DNA of 64,000 nt. Source: Panaeolus papilionaceus (lineage: Eukaryota; Basidiomycota; Agaricomycetes; Agaricales). Positions 23,219 through 36,597 of the stretch are shown piece by piece (within the stretch, counting starts at the first letter, position 1; each line of letters opens with the position of its first letter). A model generated the notes under the pieces. It saw nothing but the letters and a program-made list of their open reading frames with translations, was not told where the DNA came from and made no database searches. The translations under genes were made by a program, and so were the position numbers. The stretch is taken from contig JADNRZ010000022.1 in NCBI GenBank assembly GCA_015501605.1, forward strand, positions 186,001-250,000, given 5' to 3'.

Positions 23219-25577
23219 GGTGGTTAGGTCAAGAGATGTTAGTCAGGCGACCACGGTTCTACAGGGGCTTTGTATTTACATAATTGTAGTGGAGAACAAT
23301 GCAAGATTAGATAAAATACATCAAGCGATGATCAAGGGAATAATATGCCATCTTTGGGGCCTTCCAGATTTCTGCCCCAGAGTTCTGTGCTTTCATGACT
23401 TTCTTGAGCAATTTTGTTGATTGAAAAGGATTTTTATCGTCGTAAAAAAGAGGGAATAAGACTGACCGATCAGCATCCGAATCAGCTTGGACGCTCTGGG
23501 CTCCGGACAAAGTTAAGATCCAATATCCACCCACCACTGGTCGTCGGAAGACGCAACTTATGCTTGACTAAAATTAATATAGGTCTGGCTGCCCCGGTAG
23601 TAGCTACATAATAAGCGTATAAAAAGCTAGGAGTAGGTAGTAAAATATAGCTACGGGGAACTCCTTTATTGTAGGTTTTACTAAAAGTTTTACTGGAGGT
23701 AAATTGCCCCTACAGGCTATATACACGGCGTAGAACTAAAATAAAGAGAACCTCGGACGAAATATCCTGTTCCAAATTTACATTCGGACGAAATGTTTGA
23801 ACGTTTGAATGCCCAACGTCTAAATCGTATCTTCCGGCGGACAAGTGATCACATTGGTCAATTCGTGTACACACGGTCGTCCACGGAGGCTCACGACGAC
23901 GCTCCAAAACTGCTCAATCTCCACCGGTTCAAGGTATGCATGCACAAGGCTATCGGAGAAGAGTGTGTAACCGATTCCACCAACGAATATCTATACCAAA
24001 TTTCCAACTCCGAAGTGGTTAAAGTCGCCACTCCTCGTCTCTCGGCCATCGGAGTTTATCGAACTCCAGGTCATTGCGAACGAGCTATTCTCTCCGATTT
24101 CGTCGTTAAGAAATTGGCCCTAGCACAAAGCTAGGCAACCGCCACGAAAGCTCAAACTACTAATTCAATGAAAATTTGGACCACCAGAATGAAAAACTTG
24201 AACCCCTCAGCGACATGTCGATTCACAGGCTTCGACAGGAACTCTAGGTGGTGCACTCTATGTCGAAGATCCGCCTGGAAAATACCTTGACACCTTAAAT
24301 TTTAAATTGCGTACCAGAATCTGGGGAAGCGTCAATTGAAGTGTCAACGTCAGGGACTTCTTTAGGCGGGCATTTGCCGGTAAACATAACCGGGACCCAG
24401 CGTCCACATTTGAGAATGAAAGCGTTGGTAAATTGTCCAAGTGTTTAATACATCTGACCGTCCCAAGGCGAAGAAATGATGAAGGGCGGGAACTTACTGT
24501 CCAAGAGATCATGTCGATGCATCTTCGGCATCGAGCCACGGTCACACTCTTCGGCTTTCCTGATGGCTGAGGTCAGCTGCCCATTGTTCAGGAGAAACAT
24601 CAGATCTGAAGTAAGTATCAGGACGGAATGATACTTGTCCAGTCGCTACAAAGCCCTGACTCTCTTTCTTATTTCTTGGTGGGAAATGTTATGCGATCAA
24701 GAAATCCAACCCTTTGAGATGCAGAAATATTTTCCAGGAGGGCGTGCCTACCATGAGGCCTTGCTAAATACCAGTGACACGGTCATAGCTAAAGGGATAA
24801 CCAAGTAATAGCTAACATAGACTCTAACCTTGTCTGACAGCCAACTGCCACGCTACAGAGAAGTTACCAACTCCAAGTCAGATCTAGTAATCAAGAAGAA
24901 TGTCACACCAATGAATTTGAATTCGCAAAGATGCGCAATGGTGACGAAATGTATGCATTTTTCCGTGTTGAAGGTAGAATATGTCAATGAGATGTATGCT
25001 GTGCTTTAAGGTACATTTTGGGATGATGTTGAGATGTGTGTTCCAAAAATTTTGAAAGGTCGAATAGATTAAAAAAGCCCAATGAAAAAAAGAGATGCAA
25101 GTAAATGAGTCAAGGTGTTTTTGTTTCCCATCCACATAAAAAATAGAGTGGGGTTACAGGGAAAAATATAGAGAGAAAGAAGAAAGGACGTGCGGTGTTC
25201 GTGGGACATGTAAATAGAGACAAGGTCGCAGTAGACAACTGCGAGGCGAAATGAGAGTGTATGTGACAATGAGTATCGAAAACAGTATGCATTTTGGAGG
25301 AGGTTGCGACGAGGGACAAGAAAAAATGCGACGGAGAGCAAGCGAGCAGAATGCCATGAAATAGAGGAATTGTGATGATGCAGATGAATGCGATCCGAAA
25401 CGATGCGAAGAATGTAACAAAGAAAACACCAAGTCCGTCTACTGAATTGAAGGTATGAAAATAAAATAACGCAGCAAGTCAGGATATTTTGAGACTTGCA
25501 TTTTTGCGCAAGAAGTGGGATGGCGGATATTTTGGCGATTGGTATCAAATGACGACGTCGGTAGGCAATTGTGGGGA
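23219..25577. other. sparse stretch, one doubtful ORF
   Basis: About 2.4 kb between the Fic and Ecl1-type genes. It includes very AT-rich, TA-repeating sequence (about 23570-23760) with short recurring words such as TAGCTAC and AAAGCTAGGAG. The rest lacks credible splice-supported frames except the doubtful ORF at 23793-24134. The right end (about 25060-25577) holds the 3' flank of the Ecl1-type gene; a long open frame on the minus strand there (25069-25548) has biased composition and no domain. Confidence 0.45.
23793..24134 (+). CDS. hypothetical protein in the sparse stretch
   Basis: Uninterrupted 113-codon frame from ATG to TAG. It begins MFERLNAQRLNRIFRRT and has mixed composition with Arg, His and acidic residues spread evenly, unlike random AT-rich frames nearby. 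No signal peptide, membrane segment or known motif is seen. It lies just downstream of the AT-rich TA-repeat region and far from other genes. It may be a small real gene, a remnant of an inserted element, or chance; I cannot decide. Confidence 0.3.
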   Translation: MFERLNAQRLNRIFRRTSDHIGQFVYTRSSTEAHDDAPKLLNLHRFKVCMHKAIGEECVTDSTNEYLYQISNSEVVKVATPRLSAIGVYRTPGHCERAILSDFVVKKLALAQS

Positions 25578-26973
25578 CTACAAGGGAATGCGATGTACGT
25601 TCGCACTTCGTTCGCGGTCGACGAGTCCACTACGACCGTTTCCGTAACCCGGAGCTTCGGTAGATAGGCAGACACCATCCATGTCTTCCAAACGGGTACG
25701 GCCTCTAGTACGGGGGCGCGATCGGCTGTTTGATGGTGACGTTTCGATTGCTCGTCTAGCTGTTTCGGTAGGTATATGTGAGAACTCGGCGCCCATCAAC
25801 ATCTTTGGCGGAGGAGAGCTATTCCTGCGGTTGGCAGCACGTCCTCGCTCAAGAGGTCCTTGAGCGGAAGACAAACCCGAAGGGCGATTGGGAGGAGCCT
25901 CCAAAGACCAAAAGTCGACATGTGGCGATCGCTCATTTGAAGGCACACGACGAGACCTTGATCGGGAATGAGAAGTGTACTGGTTGGAGCATCGAGTCCT
26001 GGAAGCATCGGTCTCTTGACGAGAGCCACGAGGGGTATCGTGTGCTGAGGGTAGAGGGTTGTGACGCAAAGTACCGGATTGCACAAGGTCAGTGCCGGGA
26101 GGTAATTTTGGAGTGGGTGGCGATTGTCGTGCAACAGTGATCCCGGAGGAAGATACTGGGGAGGTATCACTCGAAGATGTCTTCATTTGGAGAAGGGAAA
26201 AGTAAGCCGGAAGGCTCGCACGATTGTGGCTACGTTTTGATTTGGGCAGAGGATATTTTGGTTTCACATCAACCCAAGCTTTCTCCGAACCTATGTCATT
26301 GTCATCGGCGTCTTCCAAGGAATCGCTCACGGAGAGAGCATTGTCCGAGTAGGAATCGGTATCATCCGTAGACGAAAGCGAATGAATAGGAGCACTGCGG
26401 GGTACACCAGGGACGCGTGGGGGTGCAGGGGACCCAGAGGACAAACGTCTTTGAAGACGAGGGACAGTAGAACGGTTGTTGATACCTGATGGCCTTCTAG
26501 CATAAGATAGAGCGTTTGAAACAGGGTGCATAGGATGAGCTCCAGCCTTGACTGAAAGATCTGAATCTGAGGGATCGTAGTAGCTGAGGTCACTGGTGTA
26601 GCGGTGATGAGTGAGGTCGTCTTCTTCATCAGTAACGGCCGACCAAGAGTTGGAAGAACTGGATGAATGGGACACGTAGTAACTTGGGCGAGACATGTAT
26701 CCTTTCAGAGCCTTGCCCAAAGCAGAGGGCATAAGGGGAGGAACATCACCTCCCGCAGCAAAACCCATAGAAGGAGATGAAAGGGCGCTACTTGACGATG
26801 ATATCGACGGCGACGAGATATCGTTTGACTGACAGTCTTCACTGCAGTAGGCGCGACTTTGATATAAATTGAATTTTAGTTTTCAAGTCAAGACTAGAAT
26901 AAAATTTAGAGAAAGGGTCGTACCCATCCTCTGGTAAATGTCGTCCACAAACAAGGCAGATTTCCTCGAACAT
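25578..26973 (-). CDS. Ecl1/life-span regulatory factor-type zinc-finger protein
   Basis: Two exons, 26924-26973 and 25578-26856, total 1329 nt, 442 aa, in frame. The N-terminus encodes a short zinc ribbon: ICLVCGRHL then AYCSEDCQ, i.e. CxxC followed about 12 residues later by CxxxC. This is the mark of the fungal Ecl1/LSF family (known in fission yeast for extending chronological lifespan and reporting nutrient limitation). The ribbon is made by splicing across the 67 bp intron. The rest is Ser/Pro/Arg-rich and probably disordered, with two basic patches: RSRSRR near the middle and RSRPRTRGRTR near the C-terminus. Classic Ecl1 proteins are about 80 residues, so this long tail is characteristic of the extended basidiomycete form. 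Role by homology only. Confidence 0.75.
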
Positions 26974-29900
26974 TGGTGAGGAAGTATTGGTGTGGGTTAT
27001 ATGTTACGAGTAGTAAATTGTGGAACGACAATTGACGCCGTTATGAACGGCGAGTAGATGGCCAATAATTGCTGGGGATGCGAGGGGATGATTGAAGAAA
27101 ACCAAGAAAAACGTTTGTTAGGCTTATATAGAGATTTGGAAAGGGCACCTGCAAGGTCGCGACATTTCATCAATAATTTTTATTAAATGACTCGAATTTA
27201 ATTAATTATTTATTTATTTATTTATTTTATGATTACTATGGTCACACTTCAATAAATCTCAGATTTAATATATTTTATTTCATTCCCCGCTCAAAGATGA
27301 TGCCGTTCTGCCGTCAGTACTGTCGATACTCAATCCCTCGACTACTCACACAATAGCTTCCCTTCTCATACAATCTACTTTTCAATATATTTCAACCAGT
27401 TTTCACTAAAATAATTTGCATCCATTTTGAAGCCTTAGCGAGCTAATACGCGCATCACACGTTTGCTGCTTCCAGATCTTTCTCTCCCGCACATCAGATG
27501 ACTTTGTGTCTTTCCTTGTCTGAGTAGCACGACGGCGAGGTCACTGCAAACGTGTGGCGCGTTTTCCTTCCCTGAACACCCCACATTTACCAGGGGAGCC
27601 ATCTTATTTAGGTCGTCCCTGGTCTTTACCCTGGTGACAGTCTGATCATATGCAGCTCATATTGCGGGCATTTTTAAGCAATTAAGTCGAATAGAATTGT
27701 CCACATGACTCGTCATTCAATCTACATTGCCTCTTGGAATCCATCTCATTCTCACAAGAGCGATGCAGGTTTGTCTCAATCCAGAAATCTTTAAGCTCAG
27801 GCCTCAAACAGTCTTTTTTCCCTGCACCACGACTAATGCCCCCCAATTGCTGAGAAAGATACGTCAATTGTCAGCAAGTCGTGAAGTGCTACTTACACAT
27901 CTCTTGAACATCAATCACAGAAGCTGTTGGAAAGCATATTACCAACAGATTCAGATGGATGCCATGACCCTACACCAAATTGCACTACTGAATGACACAA
28001 CCCCATTTCAAATCTAGGTCAGGAGGCGGGGTAGGCGTGACCATGTCCATTGGTACTAATAAGCATCAGGGCAGTACATATAAGCTTACTAGGTCGAAAT
28101 GGAGTAGCTAACTCCACCCTGTACTACAAACTTTGAATGTTGTTTCAGAATAAGTCAATAATTCTCAAAACGCCATAATGACCTTAGTGGTCCTCACTGA
28201 TCGACAATGTAGCCTGTGACAATGACATGTCAGACGCAGTTCGTTACGAAAAAAAATACAGTTCATTGCAATACAACACCTCACAATCACCATCCATGCT
28301 GTCGATGTCGACAAACTGTATTACCTACAATTTCCCCGACACATAACTTAACGCCGCCAAGTTTCCTCATCTTCTGCAATGTACACGCAAGATTTCCTGA
28401 CACGGAGACAATTTTGCAACCGTCACATCAGTTTCTACCCGCTGCTACTCACTGAATCATCAACGGACTCCGGAGGTATAATCCAGGTCCCCGATGACGC
28501 CATACGCGCGAATGTACTTCTTATCCTTCTCGCATAGATTATGATTCATATGCGACATGGCTCCAGCTTTTTCTGCATCATCCACAACATCCAACGTCAC
28601 AATTAGCGCCAACTTTCCTTAATTTAGTCCTCGTCACCGGGTTCCCGGTCCTTTGCCGTGCATACAACAATCGAACAAAGGTTCACTCGGAACGAGATAA
28701 CCTCGCCCGGCTTGCATGTTCCAGTTATTCTACCCGTGATGAAAACAAAGGGAATTCAATGCCAGAGAATTAACTCCGGGTAAGGGAGTTTGACTCGTGA
28801 TGCGCCGACCACAACATCACCCCATACATTCATTAAGTGCTATGTAGAAACTGCTCAACAATATATGGATACTACCGTGCCATCATTCGAGCTAGCTGTC
28901 ACAGATATCTGTTGCACTTGCAGTGTTTTAAAAAAGCACGGCATTCGGCCGAAGTACCTATCGGGGAGCTTCCGACTGCACCTACAACACCTCCAGTCCG
29001 AGCGAGACCTTGTTATCAGGATCTGAAGTCATCCCCAGCAGGCATGACTTTCACCGAAATAAGGAGGTCAGCGCTTCTCCTAATCTCGAGTCATTATCCA
29101 CGAGACCTCAGCCCGTTATCTCTGCTCATTATGGTCCCAAACTGAGAAAGAGCCTATCACAGAGATGCTTCGTTCGGTATGGACGTAAGTTCTATAAATA
29201 ATAGAAGAAGCTAATCAGTGACAATCCTAACGAAAAAGGGTCCTGGTGTCGACGACTTATTTACATTGCGATTTTTACAAGCAATCGCAGGCCTTCTTTC
29301 GAATTGAAGTTTTAAACGTTCGAGTCACTCAAAGAACGTGTGGTTGTGAGAGGCTGGGGTAGGCCCCCTTTCCAACAATTTCAATTTTCAACTGTTAGCA
29401 GATACTTAGCCGAGCGCTTCAACCCCGCATTTCGATGAAATTACACTTAGGCGGTCTAGATCCGTTTCGTCTGATTGAGCTTTCCGCTGGTTATCCGAGA
29501 GGGGCTGAATCATAGTTATCCAACGTCGATAGCGCGCGCGCGCAAATCGCGACATTGGTTTTCAGATGAAGAAGGTCACGACACCCTTCGAGAACCGTCG
29601 AGTCGATTTTACGGATGTCCTCAAATATATGGTAAACCCGATCCGACTGTCAATTGGACCCACTGGGAACAACATTCATTGTTGTTTAAGTCATTGAGAG
29701 ATTGAGTTAGAGTCATATATCTTGAAATTCTTAACATCTAGCCCTGTATGTGCCCAAATGGGGCCTATGTAATAGAGTTTGCCAGGTGCGACAAATCTGG
29801 GGCGGTACAACGAGCGCTTGGATAACTTGACGGTGAGAAAAATAATATTATACTTTGGAATGTGACTCGACCATGAATATTCTGCGGGCATCTTTGACAC

Positions 29901-32271
29901 TTATTCGGGGCAGACGCCGACTAAAAACATCACCAGTGAAACAATATCAGCGCATGACGAAACAAGAAAGTAATTCAATGACTTTGTGGAGCTCGTTATG
30001 TGTCGACAGTTTTGGACCAGTCCATCAACGTCATCGTGCCTCCACCAAAAAAGAAAAAAAAAAACAGTCAGTCCAGTGCATAAGCCGCATGAGTACCTCT
30101 CAGGTCAGGGATCGTTCTGCTAGAGACACTGCGACTCCGAGTCCGCTTTCTGAGAAGAAAGCTTGAATAAAGCTACCGGTCCTCCGCGGCACCGTGACAA
30201 TGGTATTTTTTAAATATTAAGATATAATAAAACTATACCAAATACGTGTAGACGCACCCACACCAGCATATGTAGGTTGCTGCCAGGGATAGACGCGTCA
30301 ATGCGTCATAAATGATGATAACGCATGTGCGTGTGTTGTCGGCTGTCGAGTTGCTTGCTTTAGACGTGGAAACCATGTGACGCAATAAGGGATGGGCAAC
30401 CTCAGTGATCCTGTGCAGGAGAACCTAGTAGACCGCACCAGTGTGCGTGAGTGCAGGCTGACGCTTTAGGTTCTTGCAGTACTTGGAAATCTAAGGTGAA
30501 TTATAATAATAATAGGGTTAGAAGAGCGCTCGCTCGTGGACGCCGCGTTGGCTGCGCACGTCTCATGTTCGAAAGAAGCCTCACAGATCCTTGGGTGCAT
30601 GTAAATAAGTACATGGTAGACGGCGTTAGAAGGAACCCCACATCGCAGGCCTCACTTTCTTCTTCTGACAAGGAATTTGAGACCTCCCCAGTGCGCAGAC
30701 ATTGAAAGGCAAATAAACTTCCATATGGCGAGTCCACTCTAGTCTAAGATCTACTTCGGAGCTAGGTGTAATATTTAGCTCTGGACCATTCGTATTTCTC
30801 TTTCATCGCCTCAAGATAATAAATATCTATTCAAATTTCAAGACTAGATGGCGAGTTCCTTCAAATCTGATCACGAATTGCTTAATGATGCTTCCTGATA
30901 GTCGAGCATTCATTTCAATGGTACACTGAACTACATACATAGACTTATCGCAACAACGATCGAGAAGCTAAACAGGGGAAATGAAACGATAACTAAACCC
31001 ATCGGAAGCACAGGTGGGGTGTCGATGGAGCTTCTGGGAGAGCAGTGAATAAGGTTATCATTGATGAGATCACAGAGTTTTCGCGCGTTGGATCATGGGA
31101 TACAGTAGCCTGATATTCACGACTCAAGGTCATGCAATCATAGCAATACGCGTCGATGGAGCGATTCCGCGGCGACCATAAAAGAAAAATCAATTAGCTT
31201 CGTGCTTGAACAGTTTCGCGGTCATGTGTTAGACAAGTCGAACTCGACCTGTGCAACATGCGTGTCGAATCATCAGAATGGACCAAAATGACGCACGGTT
31301 ATGGCGAGTTCTATCGGTAAATTGGAAGCTCGAACAGGCCGCACATCATGTTCTTTGATCGTGAGCGATTGGCAACACTGTCAATTAAGGCCATTATTGT
31401 CGTATATGACGACTTACAGGGGTGCTGAAATTTCGCCGTATACTTTGTGGGCCACAGAAGGGCAAAAGCAAGTCTTGAGCGACAGTGAGATGCATGCACA
31501 TAAGAGAGTTTTGACTCGTGTTCGATTTAGAATCCTGGGTTTTAAACTGATCGCGTCCATTTCGTAAAGATAGGGTCATTAGCTTCCAGCTTTTTATAGC
31601 TTGCCCGGTAAATATGGAACATCGAATTCTGAGCAACAGATAGGAGGGACGAGCTTTTGCAATAAGGCGGCAATGCGATCCTCGATCGATCGAGGACCGG
31701 TTATGCCAACGCTCTAATTTATCCATCAGGTATCGCTTCTCGGGACCGTTGTAACTAAAAAGTGTGGGTGGCATGACCTTTCTGACTGCAACCATGGCTG
31801 CCTGTAACATCACGGAGTCCGAGGTATCTATCCTGTTTGCATAGTAGAAAGCGGTGCTACTTTAGCTGCAACGCATGCTCTAATCTGGTAGACTCAATAG
31901 TTGAGTATCATTCCCAAATCCACATAACCCCCGAGGTATTTGCTCACGCTGCTTCAGAAGTTGTAATGTGTCGAACGTTTGATGCAACCTTTCGAATTCT
32001 TCCATCCAGAAAAAAAATAGTATTGCAAATGTGTTGAAGAGGAAATAAATAACGACAGCAAGGGTGTCAAAAGGCAGGAAGAGTGAAGAGGTAAAGCATG
32101 CGCAGTGAGTCCCCCCCAGACGAAATTGGAATCAAGGGTACTGCGCTGCCGCAGACAACAGGAAGAAGGGTTGACTGTGGGGAGTACATATCACGTTTAG
32201 ACCAGAACGCGGTGTTCCCGGTGATCTTCCCCAAGAAACGGGGCAGTAGAGGTCGGTCCGATCTGCTGGGC
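26974..32271. other. 5.3 kb gene-poor region
   Basis: The largest gap in the window. Open frames are short, lack recognisable domains and rarely have paired splice sites. Scattered features include a TTTA tetranucleotide run at 27207-27229, a short alternating GC run near 29531-29542 and an A-rich tract near 30046-30064. I could not find terminal repeats or a transposase-like or reverse-transcriptase motif on reading both strands. The frame at 31394-31813 (minus) is the longest, with a coding-like first third only. The region may hold decayed elements, non-coding RNA or distal regulation. Confidence 0.45.
27207..27229. repeat. TTTA microsatellite
   Basis: Five or so consecutive TTTA units in an AT-rich tract, directly upstream (on the coding strand) of the Ecl1-type gene's promoter area. 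Simple sequence repeat with no further significance seen. Confidence 0.8.
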
Positions 32272-35200
32272 TTACTTCCCATTCGTCCCCAGATGTTTCG
32301 CAGGAGTTTCACTTGAAGCTGCGTTCTGACTCAAAGGTGAGGCTGAACGTTCAACCTGCATGAATCCAGACCCCCTTCGAGTGGGAATCGGTTGAACAGG
32401 CGGGGATGTCCTCATTGAAAGTGAAAGCTGGCTTTGGCTGAGTGAATCGTTGCTTAAGGTACCGGAATAGACCTGAGATGCCATTGACGGGGAGCGAGGT
32501 TTATCCGAGGTTGGAGGCACAGGTGGCGGGGTAGCTGTTCTGTCTGGAATGGGGAGTGCTTTGTCGGTGGAGGCCCTGGAGGATAGAAGACTCTGAAGTC
32601 GCTGGTTCGCACTCATTGTATTGCTCCTTGTAGGTGGAGACGGGGAACTAGGGGCTGAAGCTCGTGGTACGTTGTTCATGCTTGACCGAGGAACGCCCTT
32701 CTCAGAAACTACTGTTTCCAGCATCCCTGTAGGCGCTGTAACATTTTTCAGAGCGCCCAATCTTCGATGAAGATAGCGCGCATCTTCAAGCAGCCTATAG
32801 GATATTATTGAGATAAACGAACACCCGCATTGACGACCATTAAACATACCTAGCCTTTGCTTCTGGGTGTGGAAGCTCGATTGTGTTGTATTCTTCCGAC
32901 AACCGATGATTAATGGCCGCAAATACTTGGCTCAGAACATACTAAAGGGGGCAACAAGTGGTAAATAACAGGCCAAGCACAGTCAACCACGAAATCCTTA
33001 CCTCTGTGATCGGTTTGGGCAGATATCTCGAGACAATTCTGTGAAGAGCCTCGGTTTCATCCACGAGATCCGACATGTACTTATTGGGGGTTGTCGTGGG
33101 CTGCTTATCACTCCAGTCGATCGTCTATGCGTGTGTTAGATGCGAGACCTTCCTTCTTCGAAAGTGGTGCATCACTCACCCGCAACAGCTTGATATGTGC
33201 ATCTAGCCTGTCGCCCATAATCGTCACCAATTTAGAGTGAATCTCGTTTTGATGGTCTTGGTAGTCCTAAGGAGAGTATCAGTACAATGATCGAATAAAA
33301 CCCTTGATGAATGTATACGCACTCGCTTCAATTTATCAAATTCGACCAACATCGTGGATGAGTGTTGGTTTAGGTGCCTTCTAAACGTCTCGCGCACGTA
33401 GGGTATTAGATCCGATATCACGGAAAGGGATTGAGAAGCAAGAGCTGTATATCGGAGTCAGGTAATGTGCTGTAGAATAGATGACGCGACTCACCAAGAT
33501 GCCGTGCAGAAATATTTTTCAGCCCGGCTGATCGCATAGCACCAGCTCCCAGAACCATCTGGCACACCCTGGAGTTAAAGGTCTTCAAAAATTCGATGGT
33601 ACGTGTCAGGGCTTGCATCGTCATCCCTGGTAGATTCACAACGAGACGCAGATAATCCTGGAGCAGCGTGAGGACTTCGGCGGTTGCAGAGACTATGTAG
33701 TACGATCGATCTTCGACCTTCAGGTGTTTAACAACACCTCTAGAATTAGCAGGGGCTGCCGCATGGGAGTTATCGAGAGCTGTGGTAAATGACGGTGCAG
33801 CAGAGGAATCAAGAGCGGACGTAGGTGCAGGAGTCCCATTAGGTGTCACAGCCAAAGAAAAGTTGGCGGCATATGGACTGAAAATGGTATCCTCTGTTTT
33901 GATGACCAGTTCAGGGGGATCGCGAATAGCAGAATCAACCAGTGCGTTGACGATACGCTGCAGCCCAGGGGTGACTTCCGCCAGAGGTTTCCAGAGTTCA
34001 TCTTCCACAAGTTTTGCGGATCGTGACATGCGTACCTCATGGTAGCTTTTCAAGTATAGCTTGGCCTGTATTTTTCCTGTTAGCTATTCGCATGTGCAAC
34101 AAGTGAGACGTTAATCACCTGGTTATTGATAGCACCCCGGAACTCGATCATCATTCCTTTGGCAACTTGTTCGCATTTTACCAGATACGCCCAGGAGTCG
34201 TTGAAGAAAGTGAGGAAGTCTTGAAGCTCCAGGGCAGTATGTTGCTCGGTCCTATAGGTGATAACTTTTCCGGCCTGCGCACTAGAAAGGACTGTAGCCG
34301 AAGCAAGGACGTCTTGAAGGTCCTCATCAATGGAGTTCGTGTCTAGTGACTTTTGAGGGGTCTGGGACCTGCAAAATACCAGGTGAATATCAAAGGACTG
34401 CACTTCAGAAGGTCTTGCCGATTTACCCAAGATTCTTCAAAACTTCTTGAATCATGGTAACCTGTGTCTGTAGGCCATCACTAGCGTTGAACAGGGTGCG
34501 GTAAACGCGTTGAATGAGGACTATGAACTCGGTATGGTGCATTTCTCTCAAATGGTTTGCAAGTCCGGCCCTTTGATGAAGCCATATCAACATATGAAAC
34601 AACCCGCTGCATAGGACTGTTCACATACCTGGCCTCTGAGCCATCTGTTTCTTCACCTTCTAGCTCAAATGCCGGAAGAACCTGAGTAACATAGTTAGAA
34701 GAAAAGGAGGTGATATAATCCCTGTCGAACTACTTACCGTTTTCATGATACCTTTGATGTCTGCCAAAACCGCTTCCCTCCATGATAGCATGGCTTCCTT
34801 CAGCCCGTTCGTCCTTACGACATTCAAGAGAAGGGGTTTTAGCCTATCCTTCAAGCCTTGATCGGCATCGGGTTCAGGTTTTCTGTTGGGTTCCCTGCGT
34901 GTCTGTAGATCGTTCCGTAGAAGTGAGACGAGTTCAGATGAAAGGGATGCTGCAATCTCCATGGTCAATGTGCGAAGGTGGTTGGGGAGGTTGGAAAATG
35001 CTTCGAGGGACCCCAGAGGGATCTTGTGAGGTCGATGAGATTTTGAGCCGTTTGTATATGCCAAATTGTGTGCTTGTTGGGATGAGTGGTCGTCGTCGTG
35101 TTCTTCTGCCAGAGAATCGAGTTTGGAGGACGGGTGGGGAGCAGTACCATTGGCCTTAGGCGTCGGTGTTGGAAGCGCACTGGTTGACTCCTCATGAAGC

Positions 35201-36359
35201 GAATCATCCTCCCATAGGTTTTCTAACTCCTCAATTATTTCGAGGGCCTGCCCCCACTGTCCAGCATGGACTAGCCCTTTTATGACCCCTGTCATCTCGA
35301 CAACCCCACTGATTGACTGAACGCCATCCCTGATTTTAACTAGGTTAGCCATCTTCATTTCCTTCCGCACCATCTCTAGACCCCGTTTTGCGTTCTTATC
35401 ATCCACTTTTTGTAGCTCCGTGCGCAGTTTGCTTACGCGGTCCAAACATCGTTCCGACTCTGACTGAAGGTCATGCAAATTGGTAAGAGCAGCGAAAAAT
35501 GAGGTAGATCGAATGGATATCTCCCGGACAAGATGTTGCTCGACGGTGTCAGCGTAATGGGAGAACTTCTCAAGCAGTGGAAGGGAATGGGATAACGAGA
35601 ACGGGTCAGCAAAGGAGTGATCTTGACGTCCATATCCATTGGCAGAGTCCTGCTCCGTTACGGTAGCAAAGGTGCGAGGGTCACCCAGATTGAACTCTTT
35701 CTTAAAGAATACCTCTGGGACCGTATCAAGAGGCGGTATACTCTTCCCATCAGCCAGAAATATCGAAGGGGGTTCCTGTGTGGTTGGGGAATCACCATCA
35801 CCAGAAAGACTATTGCGAGGAGTGATTTGGCTGGTGTCAAGATTTGCATGACCATCCTGTCCTAGCTGGGTATTTTGCGCATAACGTTCCCATTCCGGAG
35901 ATATTGCCTGCAAGTAAGTTTCGAAGTCCTTTCTACGAACGCGAGGTAACGAAACTGGAGCAACAGTGGGCAATGAAGAATGTGCCTTGGGAGGAGCTTG
36001 ACGCTTATGCGGGTTATTGAGAACAGTCGATATAGCTGGGCATGGTGGTTAACATAAGGATGTTGCTTGTAGTCATAAACCCTACCATGAAATCCTGTCC
36101 TAGAGCTACTCCATTCAGGGGGTATGCTTCCCAACGCCAACGAAGCGGTCGAATGATTCAAGAAGCCAAACGGATGAGGTGTAGCAGCAAAGTCATCACC
36201 GCCTCTTCCTTCTGTGGTTCCTGATACACTTTCTGGCCCAGGCCTGCGAGAAGAAGGATCCCATGTAAACCTATAAGGACGTGCAGTTGGTAGTGCCAGG
36301 GGTGTCTGACCAACAGGTGTATGTGGCCTTGACGGTGCTAACGATGAAGTGTCCGACAT
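32272..36359 (-). CDS. VPS54: GARP complex subunit Vps54
   Basis: Subunit of the Golgi-associated retrograde protein (GARP) tether, which receives endosome-derived vesicles at the trans-Golgi. The start is the ATG at 36357-36359 and the stop is at 32272-32274. Family sequence in order: a disordered N-terminus, VRRKDFETYLQAISPEWERY, the Vps54 signature PEVFFKKEFNLGDPRTFATV (about 35700), a long coiled-coil (HDLQSESERCLDRVSKLRTE and beyond), and the C-terminal Vps54 domain beginning about 34053 with KSYHEVRMSRSAKLVEDELW, then TAEVLTLLQDYLRLVVNLPG, LIPYVRETFRRHL, and DWSDKQ followed by YMSDLVDETEALHRIV. The protein ends with a Ser/Pro-rich tail of about 200 residues (about 32272-32790). Roughly ten short introns interrupt it; not every junction was checked. 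Confidence 0.88.
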
Positions 36360-36597
36360 GTGGTATGTATACGACCAGATAGAATAGGTTGTATTCCAAG
36401 CCTAGATATTATACCATAAACCTCAGAACCAGCCAGGTTATTTTGAAGGATGGGTAGGAGGAGATATTAAGAATGAGGATGATGATGGATGAGTGTTGGA
36501 TGTAACAACTCCCAAGTCGGAATGACCAAATAAAGTCAATTGCAGATTAATTCCGTTCATTTCTGTCAATTGAGTCTCTAACAAAACCATTTCAAGC

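Noticed and set aside
25069..25548. 159-codon minus-strand open frame downstream of the Ecl1-type gene
   Set aside because: Its composition is very Phe/Leu/Ser/Cys-rich, it has no motif, and overlapping frames on the same strand are equally open. It is best explained as the 3' untranslated region of the neighbouring gene.
29531..29542. Short alternating GC run
   Set aside because: Only about a dozen bases, not a CpG-rich island, and no gene nearby.
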